Positions 1 to 15,200 of a stretch of 64,000 bases of DNA are shown here, piece after piece. Within the stretch, counting starts at the first letter, position 1, and every line of letters starts with the position of its first letter. A model generated the notes under the pieces. It did not search any database, was not told the origin of the DNA, and was given only the letters and a program-made list of their open reading frames with translations. The stretch is from contig JAUJYZ010001109.1 of assembly GCA_033675265.1 (NCBI GenBank), positions 1 through 64,000 on the forward strand, written 5' to 3'. A program made the position numbers and the translations under genes. The DNA comes from Actinostola sp. cb2023 (Eukaryota; Cnidaria; Anthozoa; Actiniaria; Actinostolidae).

Positions 1-3000
1 AGGAATAGTTATTGTAGTGACGTCATTGTCATTAAGATGCATGCTGTATTCACCTACTACATGATGTAGTCAGTAGAACAATACTTTCTATCTAGTACAG
101 GCTATAGATAGTAATGGTATAGATAGGAATAGTTATTGTAGTGATGTCATTGTCATTAAGATGCATGCTGTATTCACCTACTACATGATGTAGTCAGTAG
201 AACAATACTTTCTATCTAGTACAGGCTGTAGTAATGGTATAGATAGGAATAGTTATTGTAGTGATGTCATTGTCATTAAGATGCATGCTGTATTCACCTA
301 CTACATGATGTAGTCAGTAGAACAATACTTTCTATCTAGTACAGGCTGTAGTAATGGTATAGATAGGAATAGTTATTGTAGTGACGTCATTGTCATTAAG
401 ATGCATGCTGTATTCACCTACTACATGATGTAGTCAGTAGAACAATACTTTCTATCTAGTACAGGCTGTAGTAATGGTATAGATAGGAATAGTTATTGTA
501 GTGATGTCATTGTCATTAAGATGCATGCTGTATTCACCTACTACATGATGTAGTCAGTAGAACAATACTTTCTATCTAGTACAGGCTGTAGTAATGGTAT
601 AGATAGGAATAGTTATTGTAGTGATGTCATTGTCATTAAGATGCATGCTGTATACACCTACTACATGATGTAGTCAGTAGAACAATACTTTCTATCTAGT
701 ACAGGCTGTAGTAATGGTATAGATAGGAATAGTTATTGTAGTGATGTCATTGTCATTAAGATGCATGCTGTATTCACCTACTACATGATGTAGTCAGTAG
801 AACAATACTTTCTATCTAGTACAGGCTGTAGTAATGGTATAGATAGGAATAGTTATTGTAGTGATGTCATTGTCATTAAGATGCATGCTGTATTCACCTA
901 CTACATGATGTAGTCAGTAGAACAATACTTTCTATCTAGTACAGGCTGTAGTAATGGTATAGATAGGAATAGTTATTGTAGTGATGTCATTGTCATTAAG
1001 ATGCATGCTGTATTCACCTACTACATGATGTAGTCAGTAGAACAATACTTTCTATCTAGTACAGGCTGTAGTAATGGTATAGATAGGAATAGTTATTGTA
1101 GTGATGTCATTGTCATTAAGATGCATGCTGTATACACCTACTACATGATGTAGTCAGTAGAACAATACTTTCTATCTAGTACAGGCTGTAGTAATGGTAT
1201 AGATAGGAATAGTTATTGTAGTGATGTCATTGTCATTAAGATGCATGCTGTATACACCTACTACATGATGTAGTCAGTAGAACAATACTTTCTATCTAGT
1301 ACAGGCTGTAGTAATGGTATAGATAGGAATAGTTATTGTAGTGATGTCATTGTCATTAAGATGCATGCTGTATACACCTACTACATGATGTAGTCAGTAG
1401 AACAATACTTTCTATCTAGTACAGGCTGTAGTAATGGTATAGATAGGAATAGTTATTGTAGTGATGTCATTGTCATTAAGATGCATGCTGTATACACCTA
1501 CTACATGATGTAGTCAGTAGAACAATACTTTCTATCTAGTACAGGCTGTAGTAATGGTATAGATAGGAATAGTTATTGTAGTGATGTCATTGTCATTAAG
1601 ATGCATGCTGTATTCACCTACTACATGATGTAGTCAGTAGAACAATACTTTCTATCTAGTACAGGCTGTAGTAATGGTATAGATAGGAATAGTTATTGTA
1701 GTGATGTCATTGTCATTAAGATGCATGCTGTATACACCTACTACATGATGTAGTCAGTAGAACAATACTTTCTATCTAGTACAGGCTGTAGTAATGGTAT
1801 AGATAGGAATAGTTATTGTAGTGATGTCATTGTCATTAAGATGCATGCTGTATTCACCTACTACATGATGTAGTCAGTAGAACAATACTTTCTATCTAGT
1901 ACAGGCTGTAGTAATGGTATAGATAGGAATAGTTATTGTAGTGATGTCATTGTCATTAAGATGCATGCTGTATTCACCTACTACATGATGTAGTCAGTAG
2001 AACAATACTTTCTATCTAGTACAGGCTGTAGTAATGGTATAGATAGGAATAGTTATTGTAGTGATGTCATTGTCATTAAGATGCATGCTGTATTCACCTA
2101 CTACATGATGTAGTCAGTAGAACAATACTTTCTATCTAGTACAGGCTGTAGTAATGGTATAGATAGGAATAGTTATTGTAGTGATGTCATTGTCATTAAG
2201 ATGCATGCTGTATACACCTACTACATGATGTAGTCAGTAGAACAATACTTTCTATCTAGTACAGGCTGTAGTAATGGTATAGATAGGAATAGTTATTGTA
2301 GTGATGTCATTGTCATTAAGATGCATGCTGTATACACCTACTACATGATGTAGTCAGTAGAACAATACTTTCTATCTAGTACAGGCTGTAGTAATGGTAT
2401 AGATAGGAATAGTTATTGTAGTGATGTCATTGTCATTAAGATGCATGCTGTATACACCTACTACATGATGTAGTCAGTAGAACAATACTTTCTATCTAGT
2501 ACAGGCTGTAGTAATGGTATAGATAGGAATAGTTATTGTAGTGATGTCATTGTCATTAAGATGCATGCTGTATTCACCTACTACATGATGTAGTCAGTAG
2601 AACAATACTTTCTATCTAGTACAGGCTGTAGTAATGGTATAGATAGGAATAGTTATTGTAGTGATGTCATTGTCATTAAGATGCATGCTGTATTCACCTA
2701 CTACATGATGTAGTCAGTAGAACAATACTTTCTATCTAGTACAGGCTGTAGTAATGGTATAGATAGGAATAGTTATTGTAGTGATGTCATTGTCATTAAG
2801 ATGCATGCTGTATTCACCTACTACATGATGTAGTCAGTAGAACAATACTTTCTATCTAGTACAGGCTGTAGTAATGGTATAGATAGGAATAGTTATTGTA
2901 GTGATGTCATTGTCATTAAGATGCATGCTGTATTCACCTACTACATGATGTAGTCAGTAGAACAATACTTTCTATCTAGTACAGGCTGTAGTAATGGTAT

Positions 3001-6000
3001 AGATAGGAATAGTTATTGTAGTGATGTCATTGTCATTAAGATGCATGCTGTATACACCTACTACATGATGTAGTCAGTAGAACAATACTTTCTATCTAGT
3101 ACAGGCTGTAGTAATGGTATAGATAGGAATAGTTATTGTAGTGACGTCATTGTCATTAAGATGCATGCTGTATTCACCTACTACATGATGTAGTCAGTAG
3201 AACAATACTTTCTATCTAGTACAGGCTGTAGTAATGGTATAGATAGGAATAGTTATTGTAGTGATGTCATTGTCATTAAGATGCATGCTGTATACACCTA
3301 CTACATGATGTAGTCAGTAGAACAATACTTTCTATCTAGTACAGGCTGTAGTAATGGTATAGATAGGAATAGTTATTGTAGTGATGTCATTGTCATTAAG
3401 ATGCATGCTGTATTACACCTACTACATGATGTAGTCAGTAGAACAATACTTTCTATCTAGTACAGGCTGTAGTAATGGTATAGATAGGAATAGTTATTGT
3501 AGTGATGTCATTGTCATTAAGATGCATGCTGTATACACCTACTACATGATGTAGTCAGTAGAACAATACTTTCTATCTAGTACAGGCTGTAGTAATGGTA
3601 TAGATAGGAATAGTTATTGTAGTGATGTCATTGTCATTAAGATGCATGCTGTATACACCTACTACATGATGTAGTCAGTAGAACAATACTTTCTATCTAG
3701 TACAGGCTGTAGTAATGGTATAGATAGGAATAGTTATTGTAGTGATGTCATTGTCATTAAGATGCATGCTGTATTCACCTACTACATGATGTAGTCAGTA
3801 GAACAATACTTTCTATCTAGTACAGGCTGTAGTAATGGTATAGATAGGAATAGTTATTGTAGTGATGTCATTGTCATTAAGATGCATGCTGTATACACCT
3901 ACTACATGATGTAGTCAGTAGAACAATACTTTCTATCTAGTACAGGCTGTAGTAATGGTATGGTATAGATAGGAATAGTTATTGTAGTGATGTCATTGTC
4001 ATTAAGATGCATGCTGTATACACCTACTACATGATGTAGTCAGTAGAACAATACTTTCTATCTAGTACAGGCTGTAGTAATGGTATAGATAGGAATAGTT
4101 ATTGTAGTGATGATGTCATTGTCATTAAGATGCATGCTGTATACACCTACTACATGATGTAGTCAGTAGAACAATACTTTCTATCTAGTACAGGCTGTAG
4201 TAATGGTATAGATAGGAATAGTTATTGTAGTGATGTCATTGTCATTAAGATGCATGCTGTATACACCTACTACATGATGTAGTCAGTAGAACAATACTTT
4301 CTATCTAGTACAGGCTGTAGTAATGGTATAGATAGGAATAGTTATTGTAGTGATGTCATTGTCATTAAGATGCATGCTGTATTCACCTACTACATGATGT
4401 AGTCAGTAGAACAATACTTTCTATCTAGTACAGGCTGTAGTAATGGTATAGATAGGAATAGTTATTGTAGTGATGTCATTGTCATTAAGATGCATGCTGT
4501 ATACACCTACTACATGATGTAGTCAGTAGAACAATACTTTCTATCTAGTACAGGCTGTAGTAATGGTATAGATAGGAATAGTTATTGTAGTGATGTCATT
4601 GTCATTAAGATGCATGCTGTATACACCTACTACATGATGTAGTCAGTAGAACAATACTTTCTATCTAGTACAGGCTGTAGTAATGGTATAGATAGGAATA
4701 GTTATTGTAGTGATGTCATTGTCATTAAGATGCATGCTGTATACACCTACTACATGATGTAGTCAGTAGAACAATACTTTCTATCTAGTACAGGCTGTAG
4801 TAATGGTATAGATAGGAATAGTTATTGTAGTGATGTCATTGTCATTAAGATGCATGCTGTATACACCTACTACATGATGTAGTCAGTAGAACAATACAAT
4901 TCTTTCTATCTAGTACAGGCTGTAGTAATGGTATAGATAGGAATAGTTATTGTAGTGATGTCATTGTCATTAAGATGCATGCTGTATACACCTACTACAT
5001 GATGTAGTCAGTAGAACAATACTTTCTATCTAGTACAGGCTGTAGTAATGGTATAGATAGGAATAGTTATTGTAGTGATGTCATTGTCATTAAGATGCAT
5101 GCTGTATACACCTACTACATGATGTAGTCAGTAGAACAATACTTTCTATCTAGTACAGGCTGTAGTAATGGTATAGATAGGAATAGTTATTGTAGTGATG
5201 TCATTGTCATTAAGATGCATGCTGTATACACCTACTACATGATGTAGTCAGTAGAACAATACTTTCTATCTAGTACAGGCTGTAGTAATGGTATAGATAG
5301 GAATAGTTATTGTAGTGACGTCATTGTCATTAAGATGCATGCTGTATTCACCTACTACATGATGTAGTCAGTAGAACAATACTTTCTATCTAGTACAGGC
5401 TGTAGTAATGGTATAGATAGGAATAGTTATTGTAGTGACGTCATTGTCATTAAGATGCATGGCTGTATTCACCTACTACATGATGTAGTCAGTAGAACAA
5501 TACTTTCTATCTAGTACAGGCTGTAGTAATGGTATAGATAGGAATAGTTATTGTAGTGATGTCATTGTCATTAAGATGCATGCTGTATTCACCTACTACA
5601 TGATGTAGTCAGTAGAACAATACTTTCTATCTAGTACAGGCTGTAGTAATGGTATAGATAGGAATAGTTATTGTAGTGATGTCATTGTCATTAAGATGCA
5701 TGCTGTATACACCTACTACATGATGTAGTCAGTAGAACAATACTTTCTATCTAGTACAGGCTGTAGTAATGGTATAGATAGGAATAGTTATTGTAGTGAT
5801 GTCATTGTCATTAAGATGCATGCTGTATACACCTACTACATGATGTAGTCAGTAGAACAATACTTTCTATCTAGTACAGGCTGTAGTAATGGTATAGATA
5901 GGAATAGTTATTGTAGTGATGTCATTGTCATTAAGATGCATGCTGTATACACCTACTACATGATGTAGTCAGTAGAACAATACTTTCTATCTAGTACAGG

Positions 6001-9000
6001 CTGTAGTAATGGTATAGATAGGAATAGTTATTGTAGTGATGTCATTGTCATTAAGATGCATGCTGTATTCACCTACTACATGATGTAGTCAGTAGAACAA
6101 TACTTTCTTCTATCTAGTACAGGCTGTAGTAATGGTATAGATAGGAATAGTTATTGTAGTGATGTCATTGTCATTAAGATGCATGCTGTATACACCTACT
6201 ACATGATGTAGTCAGTAGAACAATACTTTCTATCTAGTACAGGCTGTAGTAATGGTATAGATAGGAATAGTTATTGTAGTGATGTCATTGTCATTAAGAT
6301 GCATGCTGTATACACCTACTACATGATGTAGTCAGTAGAACAATACTTTCTATCTAGTACAGGCTGTAGTAATGGTATAGATAGGAATAGTTATTGTAGT
6401 GATGTCATTGTCATTAAGATGCATGCTGTACACACCTACTACATGATGTAGTCAGTAGAACAATACTTTCTACTACAGGCTTATAGATAGGAATAGTTAT
6501 TGTAGTGAACAATACTTTCTATCTAGTACAGTAGAACTGTAGTAATGTAGTAATGGTATAGATAGGAATAGTTATTGTAGTGATGTCATTGTCATTAAGA
6601 TGCATGCTGTATACACCTACTACATGATGTAGTCAGTAGAACAATACTTTCTATCTAGTACAGGCTGTAGTAATGGTATAGATAGGAATAGTTAGTTATT
6701 GTAGTGATGTCATTGTCATTAAGATGCATGCTGTATACACCTACTACATGATGTAGTCAGTAGAACAATACTTTCTATCTAGTACAGGCTGTAGTAATGG
6801 TATAGATAGGAATAGTTATTGTAGTGATGTCATTGTCATTAAGATGCATGCTGTATTCACCTACTACATGATGTAGTCAGTAGAACAATACTTTCTATCT
6901 AGTACAGGCTGTAGTAATGGTATAGATAGGAATAGTTATTGTAGTGATGTCATTGTCATTAAGATGCATGCTGTATACACCTACTACATGATGTAGTCAG
7001 TAGAACAATACTTTCTATCTAGTACAGGCTGTAGTAATGGTATAGATAGGAATAGTTATTGTAGTGACGTCATTGTCATTAAGATGCATGCTGTATTCAC
7101 CTACTACATGATGTAGTCAGTAGAACAATACTTTCTATCTAGTACAGGCTGTAGTAATGGTATAGATAGGAATAGTTATTGTAGTGATGTCATTGTCATT
7201 AAGATGCATGCTGTATTCACCTACTACATGATGTAGTCAGTAGAACAATACTTTCTATCTAGTACAGGCTGTAGTAATGGTATAGATAGGAATAGTTATT
7301 GTAGTGACGTCATTGTCATTAAGATGCATGCTGTATACACCTACTACATGATGTAGTCAGTAGAACAATACTTTCTATCTAGTACAGGCTGTAGTAATGG
7401 TATAGATAGGAATAGTTATTGTAGTGACGTCATTGTCATTAAGATGCATGCTGTATACACCTACTACATGATGTAGTCAGTAGAACAATACTTTCTATCT
7501 AGTACAGGCTGTAGTAATGGTATAGATAGGAATAGTTATTGTAGTGACGTCATTGTCATTAAGATGCATGCTGTATACACCTACTACATGATGTAGTCAG
7601 TAGAACAATACTTTCTATCTAGTACAGGCTGTAGTAATGGTATAGATAGGAATAGTTTATTGTAGTGATGTCATTGTCATTAAGATGCATGCTGTATTCA
7701 CCTACTACATGATGTAGTCAGTAGTAGAACAATACTTTCTATCTAGTACAGGCTGTAGTAATGGTATAGATAGGAATAGTTATTGTAGTGATGTCATTGT
7801 CATTAAGATGCATGCTGTATTCACCTACTACATGATGTAGTCAGTAGAACAATACTTTCTATCTAGTACAGGCTGTAGTAATGGTATAGATAGGAATAGT
7901 TATTGTAGTGATGTCATTGTCATTAAGATGCATGCTGTATACACCTACTACATGATGTAGTCAGTAGAACAATACTTTCTATCTAGTACAGGCTGTAGTA
8001 ATGGTATAGATAGGAATAGTTATTGTAGTGACGTCATTGTCATTAAGATGCATGCTGTATACACCTACTACATGATGTAGTCAGTAGAACAATACTTTCT
8101 ATCTAGTACAGGCTGTAGTAATGGTATAGATAGGAATAGTTATTGTAGTGATGTCATTGTCATTAAGATGCATGCTGTATACACCTACTACATGATGTAG
8201 TCAGTAGAACAATACTTTCTATCTAGTACAGGCTGTAGTAATGGTATAGATAGGAATAGTTATTGTAGTGACGTCATTGTCATTAAGATGCATGCTGTAT
8301 ACACCTACTACATGATGTAGTCAGTAGAACAATACTTTCTATCTAGTACAGGCTGTAGTAATGGTATAGATAGGAATAGTAATAGTTATTGTAGTGACGT
8401 CATTGTCATTAAGATGCATGCTGTATTCACCTACTACATGATATAGTCAGTAGAGATACTTTCTAGTCAGTAGAACAATACTTTCTATCTAGTACAGGCT
8501 GTAGTAATGGTATAGATAGGAATAGTTATTGTAGTGATGTCATTGTCATTAAGATGCATGCTGTATACACCTACTACATGATGTAGTCAGTAGAACAATA
8601 CTTTCTATCTAGTACAGGCTGTAGTAATGGTATAGATAGGAATAGTTATTGTAGTGACGTCATTGTCATTAAGATGCATGCTGTATACACCTACTACATG
8701 ATGTATAGTCAGTAGAACAATACTTTCTATCTAGTACAGGCTGTAGTAATGGTATAGATAGGAATAGTTATTGTAGTGACGTCATTGTCATTAAGATGCA
8801 TGCTGTATTCACCTACTACATGATGTAGTCAGTAGAACAATACTTTCTATCTAGTACAGGCTGTAGTAATGGTATAGATAGGAATAGTTATTGTAGTGAT
8901 GTCATTGTCATTAAGATGCATGCTGTATACACCTACTACATGATGTAGTCAGTAGAACAATTACTTACTTTCTATCTAGTACAGGCTGTAGTAATGGTAT

Positions 9001-10949
9001 AGATAGGAATAGTTATTGTAGTGATGTCATTGTCATTAAGATGCATGCTGTATACACCTACTACATGATGTAGTCAGTAGAACAATACTTTCTATCTAGT
9101 ACAGGCTGTAGTAATGGTATAGATAGGAATAGTTATTGTAGTGATGTCATTGTCATTAAGATGCATGCTGTATTCACCTACTACATGATGTAGTCAGTAG
9201 AACAATACTTTCTATCTAGTACAGGCTGTAGTAATGGTATAGATAGGAATAGTTATTGTAGTGATGTCATTGTCATTAAGATGCATGCTGTATTCACCTA
9301 CTACATGATGTAGTCAGTAGAACAATACTTTCTATCTAGTACAGGCTGTAGTAATGGTATAGATAGGAATAGTTATTGTAGTGATGTCATTGTCATTAAG
9401 ATGCATGCTGTATTCACCTACTACATGATGTAGTCAGTAGAACAATACTTTCTATCTAGTACAGGCTGTAGTAATGGTATAGATAGGAATAGTTATTGTA
9501 GTGATGTCATTGTCATTAAGATGCATGCTGTATACACCTACTACATGATGTAGTCAGTAGAACAATACTTTCTATCTAGTACAGGCTGTAGTAATGGTAT
9601 AGATAGGAATAGTTATTGTAGTGATGTCATTGTCATTAAGATGCATGCTGTATACACCTACTACATGATGTAGTCAGTAGAACAATACTTTCTATCTAGT
9701 ACAGGCTGTAGTAATGGTATAGATAGGAATAGTTATTGTAGTGATGTCATTGTCATTAAGATGCATGCTGTATACACCTACTACATGATGTAGTCAGTAG
9801 AACAATACTTTCTATCTAGTACAGGCTGTAGTAATGGTATAGATAGGAATAGTTATTGTAGTGATGTCATTGTCATTAAGATGCATGCTGTATACACCTA
9901 CTACATGATGTAGTCAGTAGAACAATACTTTCTATCTAGTACAGGCTGTAGTAATGGTATAGATAGGAATAGTTATTGTAGTGATGTCATTGTCATTAAG
10001 ATGCATGCTGTATACACCTACTACATGATGTAGTCAGTAGAACAATACTTTCTATCTAGTACAGGCTGTAGTAATGGTATAGATAGGAATAGTTATTGTA
10101 GTGACGTCATTGTCATTGTCATTAAGATGCATGCTGTATACTTTACACCTACTACATGATGTAGTGAGTAGAACAATACTTTCTATCTAGTACAGGCTGT
10201 AGTAATGGTATAGATAGGAATAGTTATTGTATGTGATAGTGATGTCATTGTCATTGTCATTAAGATGCATGCTGTATACACCTACTACTACATGATGTAG
10301 TCAGTAGAAGTAATAATAGATACTTTCTATCTAGTATGTCATTGCTGTAGTAATGGTATAGATAGGAATAGTTATTGTAGTGAGTAATGTCATTGTCATT
10401 AAGATGCATGCTGTATACACATGCTACTACACTACATGTGAGTCAGTAGAACAATACTTTCTATCTAGTACAGGCTGTAGTAATGGTATAGATAGGAATA
10501 GTTATTGTAGTGATGTCATTGTCATTAAGATGCATGCTGTATACACCTACTACATGATGTAGTCAGTAGAACAATACTTTCTATCTAGTACAGGCTGTAG
10601 TAATGGTATAGATAGGAATAGTTATTGTAGTGATGTCATTGTCATTAAGATGCATGCTGTATACACCTACTACATGATGTAGTCAGTAGAACAATACTTT
10701 CTATCTAGTACAGGCTGTAGTAATGGTATAGATAGGAATAGTTATTGTAGTGACGTCATTGTCATTAAGATGCATGCTGTATACACCTACTACATGATGT
10801 AGTCAGTAGAACAATACTTTCTATCTAGTACAGGCTGTAGTAATGGTATAGATAGGAATAGTTATTGTAGTGATGTCATTGTCATTAAGATGCATGCTGT
10901 ATACACCTACTACATGATGTAGTCAGTAGAACAATACTTTCTATCTAGT
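1..10949. repeat. 120-bp satellite array, about 91 copies
   Basis: A 120-bp unit repeats head to tail from the first base of the window, so the true start is outside it. Copies are nearly identical. Two recurrent two-state sites stand out: GACGTC versus GATGTC, and TATTCACC versus TATACACC. Small indels shift the register at about 3413, 3961, 4110, 4900, 5461, 6108, 6690 and 7656. Rearranged copies lie at about 6465-6555, 8440-8480 and 10105-10450. Each unit contains the near-palindrome CTACATGATGTAG. No long reading frame runs through it. A centromeric, heterochromatic or simple satellite role cannot be told apart from sequence. Confidence 0.98.
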
Positions 10950-11314
10950 CTTTAATCTTTAATGTATTAAATAATCTTTATCTTTAATCGTTAATGCTGC
11001 CATTTAGCTGTGGCTAATAGGAATAGTTATTGCAGTGACGTCATTGTCATTAAGATGCATGCTGTATTCAACACTACAATGTAGTTAGTAGAACAATATT
11101 ATCTAGTACAGTAATAGGTAAATACAATAGTTTGTCAAAAGCAAGCATGATGTAGTTACACTGCGATAGTACAGACATTGCTATAGATAGGAATAGTTTT
11201 GTAGTGTCACATTAGAGGTTACAACAGATACACAGGTAAACATGTCATTTCCAGATGGGTATGGTGCGGACAAAGAAAGAGTGTGTATTTATAAGCATTA
11301 ACAGTAGATTGCAA
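10950..11314. other. Degenerate satellite edge
   Basis: The array stops in a short TCTTTAAT-type AT-rich run (10950-10992). A decayed satellite piece follows at about 11016-11115, then mostly unique sequence. No gene is visible. Confidence 0.6.
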
Positions 11315-11878
11315 GTCTAGTACAGGCTGTAGTAATGGTGTAGATAGGAATAGTTATTGTAGTGATGTCATTGCCATTAAGATGCATGCTGTATTCACCT
11401 ACTACATGATGTAGTCAGTAGAACAATAATTTCTATCTAGTACAGGCTGTAGTAATGGTATAGATAGGAATAGTTATTGTAGTGATGTCATTGCCATTAA
11501 GATGCATGCTGTATTCACCTACTACATGATGTAGTCAGTAGACAATACTTTCTATCTAGTACAGGCTGTAGTAATGGTATAGATAGGAATAGTTATTGTA
11601 GTGACGTTATTGTCATTAAGATGCATGCTGTATTCACCTACTACATGATGTAGTCAGTAGAACAATACTTTCTATCTAGTACAGTCTGTAGTAATGGTAT
11701 AGATAGGAATAGTTATTGTATAGTGATGTCATTGTCATTAAGATGCATGCTGTATTCACCTACTACATGATGTAGTCAGTAGAACAATACTTTCTATCTA
11801 GTACAGGCTGTAGTAATGGTATAGATAGGAATAGTTATTGTAGTGACGTTATTGTCATTAAGATGCATGCTGTATACA
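11315..11878. repeat. Diverged outlier block of the 120-bp satellite
   Basis: About 4.7 copies of the same 120-bp unit, with more substitutions than the main array (for example TGCCATT for TGTCATT, GACGTTATT for GACGTCATT). This is the pattern expected at an array edge that escapes homogenisation. Confidence 0.93.
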
Positions 11879-12280
11879 ATATTATTTTAAAGGGTAATAG
11901 AAAAATTTACAACATTTTGATTGGCTAATACAAGCTATGAAAGTACCGCTCTGTATTTCATAGAAATGGTGATCTCTGATTGGCTGAGATGTAATATGTA
12001 TAGCCTGGTCCTTAGCGACATATAAAGCACGAGCAACATACGCAGTCTCAGTAGTGCATAGCTATTAACAGTGCTCAGTGTTTTTTGTCACAAATGGAGT
12101 ATCTTTGTAATATGTTTTAGAATTTATAGCGGAAGAGCCCTTATAGGGATGAGCTGTAATAAAGTATGTATGTATGTATGGTATTCTGACTCTGCGTATG
12201 TTGCTTGTGCTTATGCTTATGTCGCTACTATGAACCAGGCTTATAGGATAAGATAATGGTGCACCGAGATTTAACGCGCT
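11879..12280. other. Unique spacer with a possible TATA-type promoter
   Basis: Two CCAAT-type motifs (GATTGGCTAA near 11919, GATTGGCTGAG near 11978) precede a TATAAAG at 12021-12027. That is promoter-like spacing, but no convincing coding exon follows, so any promoter role is weak inference. A short TATG microsatellite lies near 12165-12182. Confidence 0.25.
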
Positions 12281-15200
12281 ATCCAAGGTTTGTCATGAGT
12301 TTTGCTATAATATCAAAAAGGCTTCCTGTGGTGCAGTCAAAGGAGAAGAAATCAGTGCGGCAAAGAAATAACTCTTCCTCAATTTTCTCAATCGCTTTGT
12401 AACATATTCAAAACATTTCTTTATTGAAGTATAGCAACCAGAGAATTAACGCTCTATCCAAGGTTTGTCATGAAAAGGGCTTTTTAAATCGGAGAAAAAT
12501 GCTTGAAAACCAGTTTTGGGCTCCCTGTGGTGCGCTCAAGAATCATAGACTACAAAATCAGTCCAATATTTGGTAAAATCGTAGCAGATTAAAGCAATTC
12601 CTAGTTTAAAACAGTGTCTTTATCATGTTCAAAGATAATTTTCTCTGAAATTGGATGTTTTTAATTTTGCAATTGTCTTCGGGAAATGTTGGGTTCCCTG
12701 TGGTAAGCATATTCCACAGGTATCCCGTCAGTGCGGGCAAAGAAACACATTCTTCCTCAATTTTCTCAATAGCTTTTTAACAAATTGTAAATATTTCTTC
12801 ACTGAAGTATAGCATATTCAAATACACCTAGTTATGACATTAGTTTGGTTGGCATTAGAAACGTAGAAGTAGGAAAAACCGGCAAAAAGGATGATTTTTT
12901 TGCGGTTCTTCCAGGCGTTCCTCACGAAAACAACTTTTTCCTTTGTAACATAACATTCTTAGATTTCAATCTTTTGGAAAACTAATTTCAGATTCCTGTA
13001 GCCATTGCCTTAGCTTTCCAACGATATCCATTTTGTTAGAAATAAAGCAATTTAAAAATTTCCGATGATTTTTTGACATCGTGAAAAACCGTTGGATGGT
13101 TTTTGGTTCAAACTGATTTTTCTCCGTAAACCAACTGAATTTCAAAAATCTTTTCAACCAGAAATTTAACGCTCTATACAAGGTTTGTCATGAGTTTTGT
13201 CATAATTTCAAAAAGGCTTTTTACATCGGAGAAAAATGCTTGAAAACAAGTTTTGGGCTCCCTGTGGTGCGCTCAAAGAATCAAACACGAAAACATCAGT
13301 CCAAAATATGGAAAAATTGAAGCAGATTAAAGTAATTCCTTATTTAAGCGGTGTCTTTATCGTGTTCAAAGATAATTTTCTCTGAAATTTTGTGTTTTAA
13401 ATTTTGCATTTTTTTCCGGAAAATGTTGGGTTCCCTGTGGTAAGCACATTCCACAGGTATCCCGTCAGTGCGACTGAGAAACAAAACTCTTCCTCAATTT
13501 TGTCGATGGCATTTTAACCGATTGTAAATATTTATTCACTCGTATAAAGCATGTATATAGGCCTAGTTATGACATTAGTTTGGTTAACATCAGAAACGTA
13601 GAAGTAGGAAAAAATGTCAAAAAGGATTTTTTTTGCGGTTCTTCCAGGCGTTGCTCACGTAAACAACTTTTTATTTTGCCTTGTAAAATCACTAGTTCAA
13701 CTTCTTTGAAAAAACAAATTGCAGATCCTTGTAACCCTAACCCTAAGCTTTCCAACGATATATAGTTTGTTGGAAAAATCGAAAGTTCCTTTTTCGAATC
13801 TTGTCGAAAATGAATAATTGCGGGATCCCCGTGGGTTCAATAATACACAGGGATCCCGCAATTTTCCACTGACTTTTAATTGCATATTCTTACAGAGCTC
13901 GACGAGGGCTTTCAGAATATGTTTGTTTTATTTTGAAAGACTTGATTTTACTTTTGGGTTATTTACGACTGCTCTACCACAGGAAGCCCATCATACCACA
14001 GGGATCCCAAAATGAGGTTTTTCGCATTTTTCTCTTATTTGTAAATATTTCTTTACAATTTCTACGCAGGTTACAACACCTTTATAAAGCTTTAAATCTT
14101 TGGCGAAAAATATTTTGAATTATCTTCTTCGTTGCGGAGAAAAATGGGATTTTGTTGGAAAAAGAACAACAACTAATTTTAGTGTGAAATTTCTTTTTTT
14201 CGTAAAAATCAATATTCGATTTTTCTCCCAAACAAAATATGGTTGGAAAGCTTAGGATAATGGCAGCAAGAATCTGCAATTTGTTTTTTGAAAGACATTG
14301 AAATGGAGATTTTACTAGGCAAAATGTGCTTTGCCTGGTCAAAATTCGAAAAATGAACATTCGATTTTTCCAACAAACTACATATCGTTGGAAAGCTTAG
14401 GGCAATAGCAACAAGAATCTGCAATTTATTTTGTTAAAGATTTTTATAATGCAAATTGTGATTTGCGCTTGCGAAATGTTCTTTACGCTAGGATGGCCTG
14501 GTCATTATTCGTTGCTGCCGCAAAACACATTTTGCCTTGTAAAATCACCATTTCAACATATTTGGGCAAAACAAATTGCAGATTCGTGTTGCCATTACCC
14601 TCAGCTTTCCAACGATATGTGGTTTGGTAGAAAAATCGAAAGTTAGATTTTCGAAAAATTTGTTTCGCACCAACATTAGTTGTTGTTCTCTTTGCGACAA
14701 AATCAAATTTTTCTCCTCAAAGAAGAAGATAATTCAATATATTTTTAGCCAAAGATTTAAAGCTTGATGTGCGAATCTTGTAGAAAATGGAAAATTGCGG
14801 GATCCCTGTGGTTATTTGGGTTCAATAATACACAGGGATCCCGCAATTTTCCTCTTTTTCACAAGTTTTGTACAGTTTTGAACTCGATTTTTTTCTACGA
14901 AAAGAGCCGAATTTCTGACTTTTAATTGCATATTCTTACAGAGCTCGACGAGGGCTTTCAGAATATGTTTGTTTTATTTTGAAAGACTTGATTTTACTTT
15001 TGGGATATTTACGACAGCTCTACCACAGGAAGCCCAAAATGAGGTTTTTGGCATTTTTCTCTTATTTGTAAATATTTCTTTAACCAATTTCTACCCAGGT
15101 TACAACACCTATAATAAAGCTTTAAATCTTTGGCTAAAAGTATTTTGAATTATCTTCTTCTTTGCGGAGAAAAATGGGATTTTGTTGAAAAAAGAACAAC

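Noticed and set aside
10380..10562. 60-codon frame in the 120-bp satellite
   Set aside because: Produced by indels in rearranged satellite copies.
1..10949. CRISPR-like array
   Set aside because: The whole 120-bp unit repeats with no unique spacers, in a eukaryotic genome. It is a satellite.
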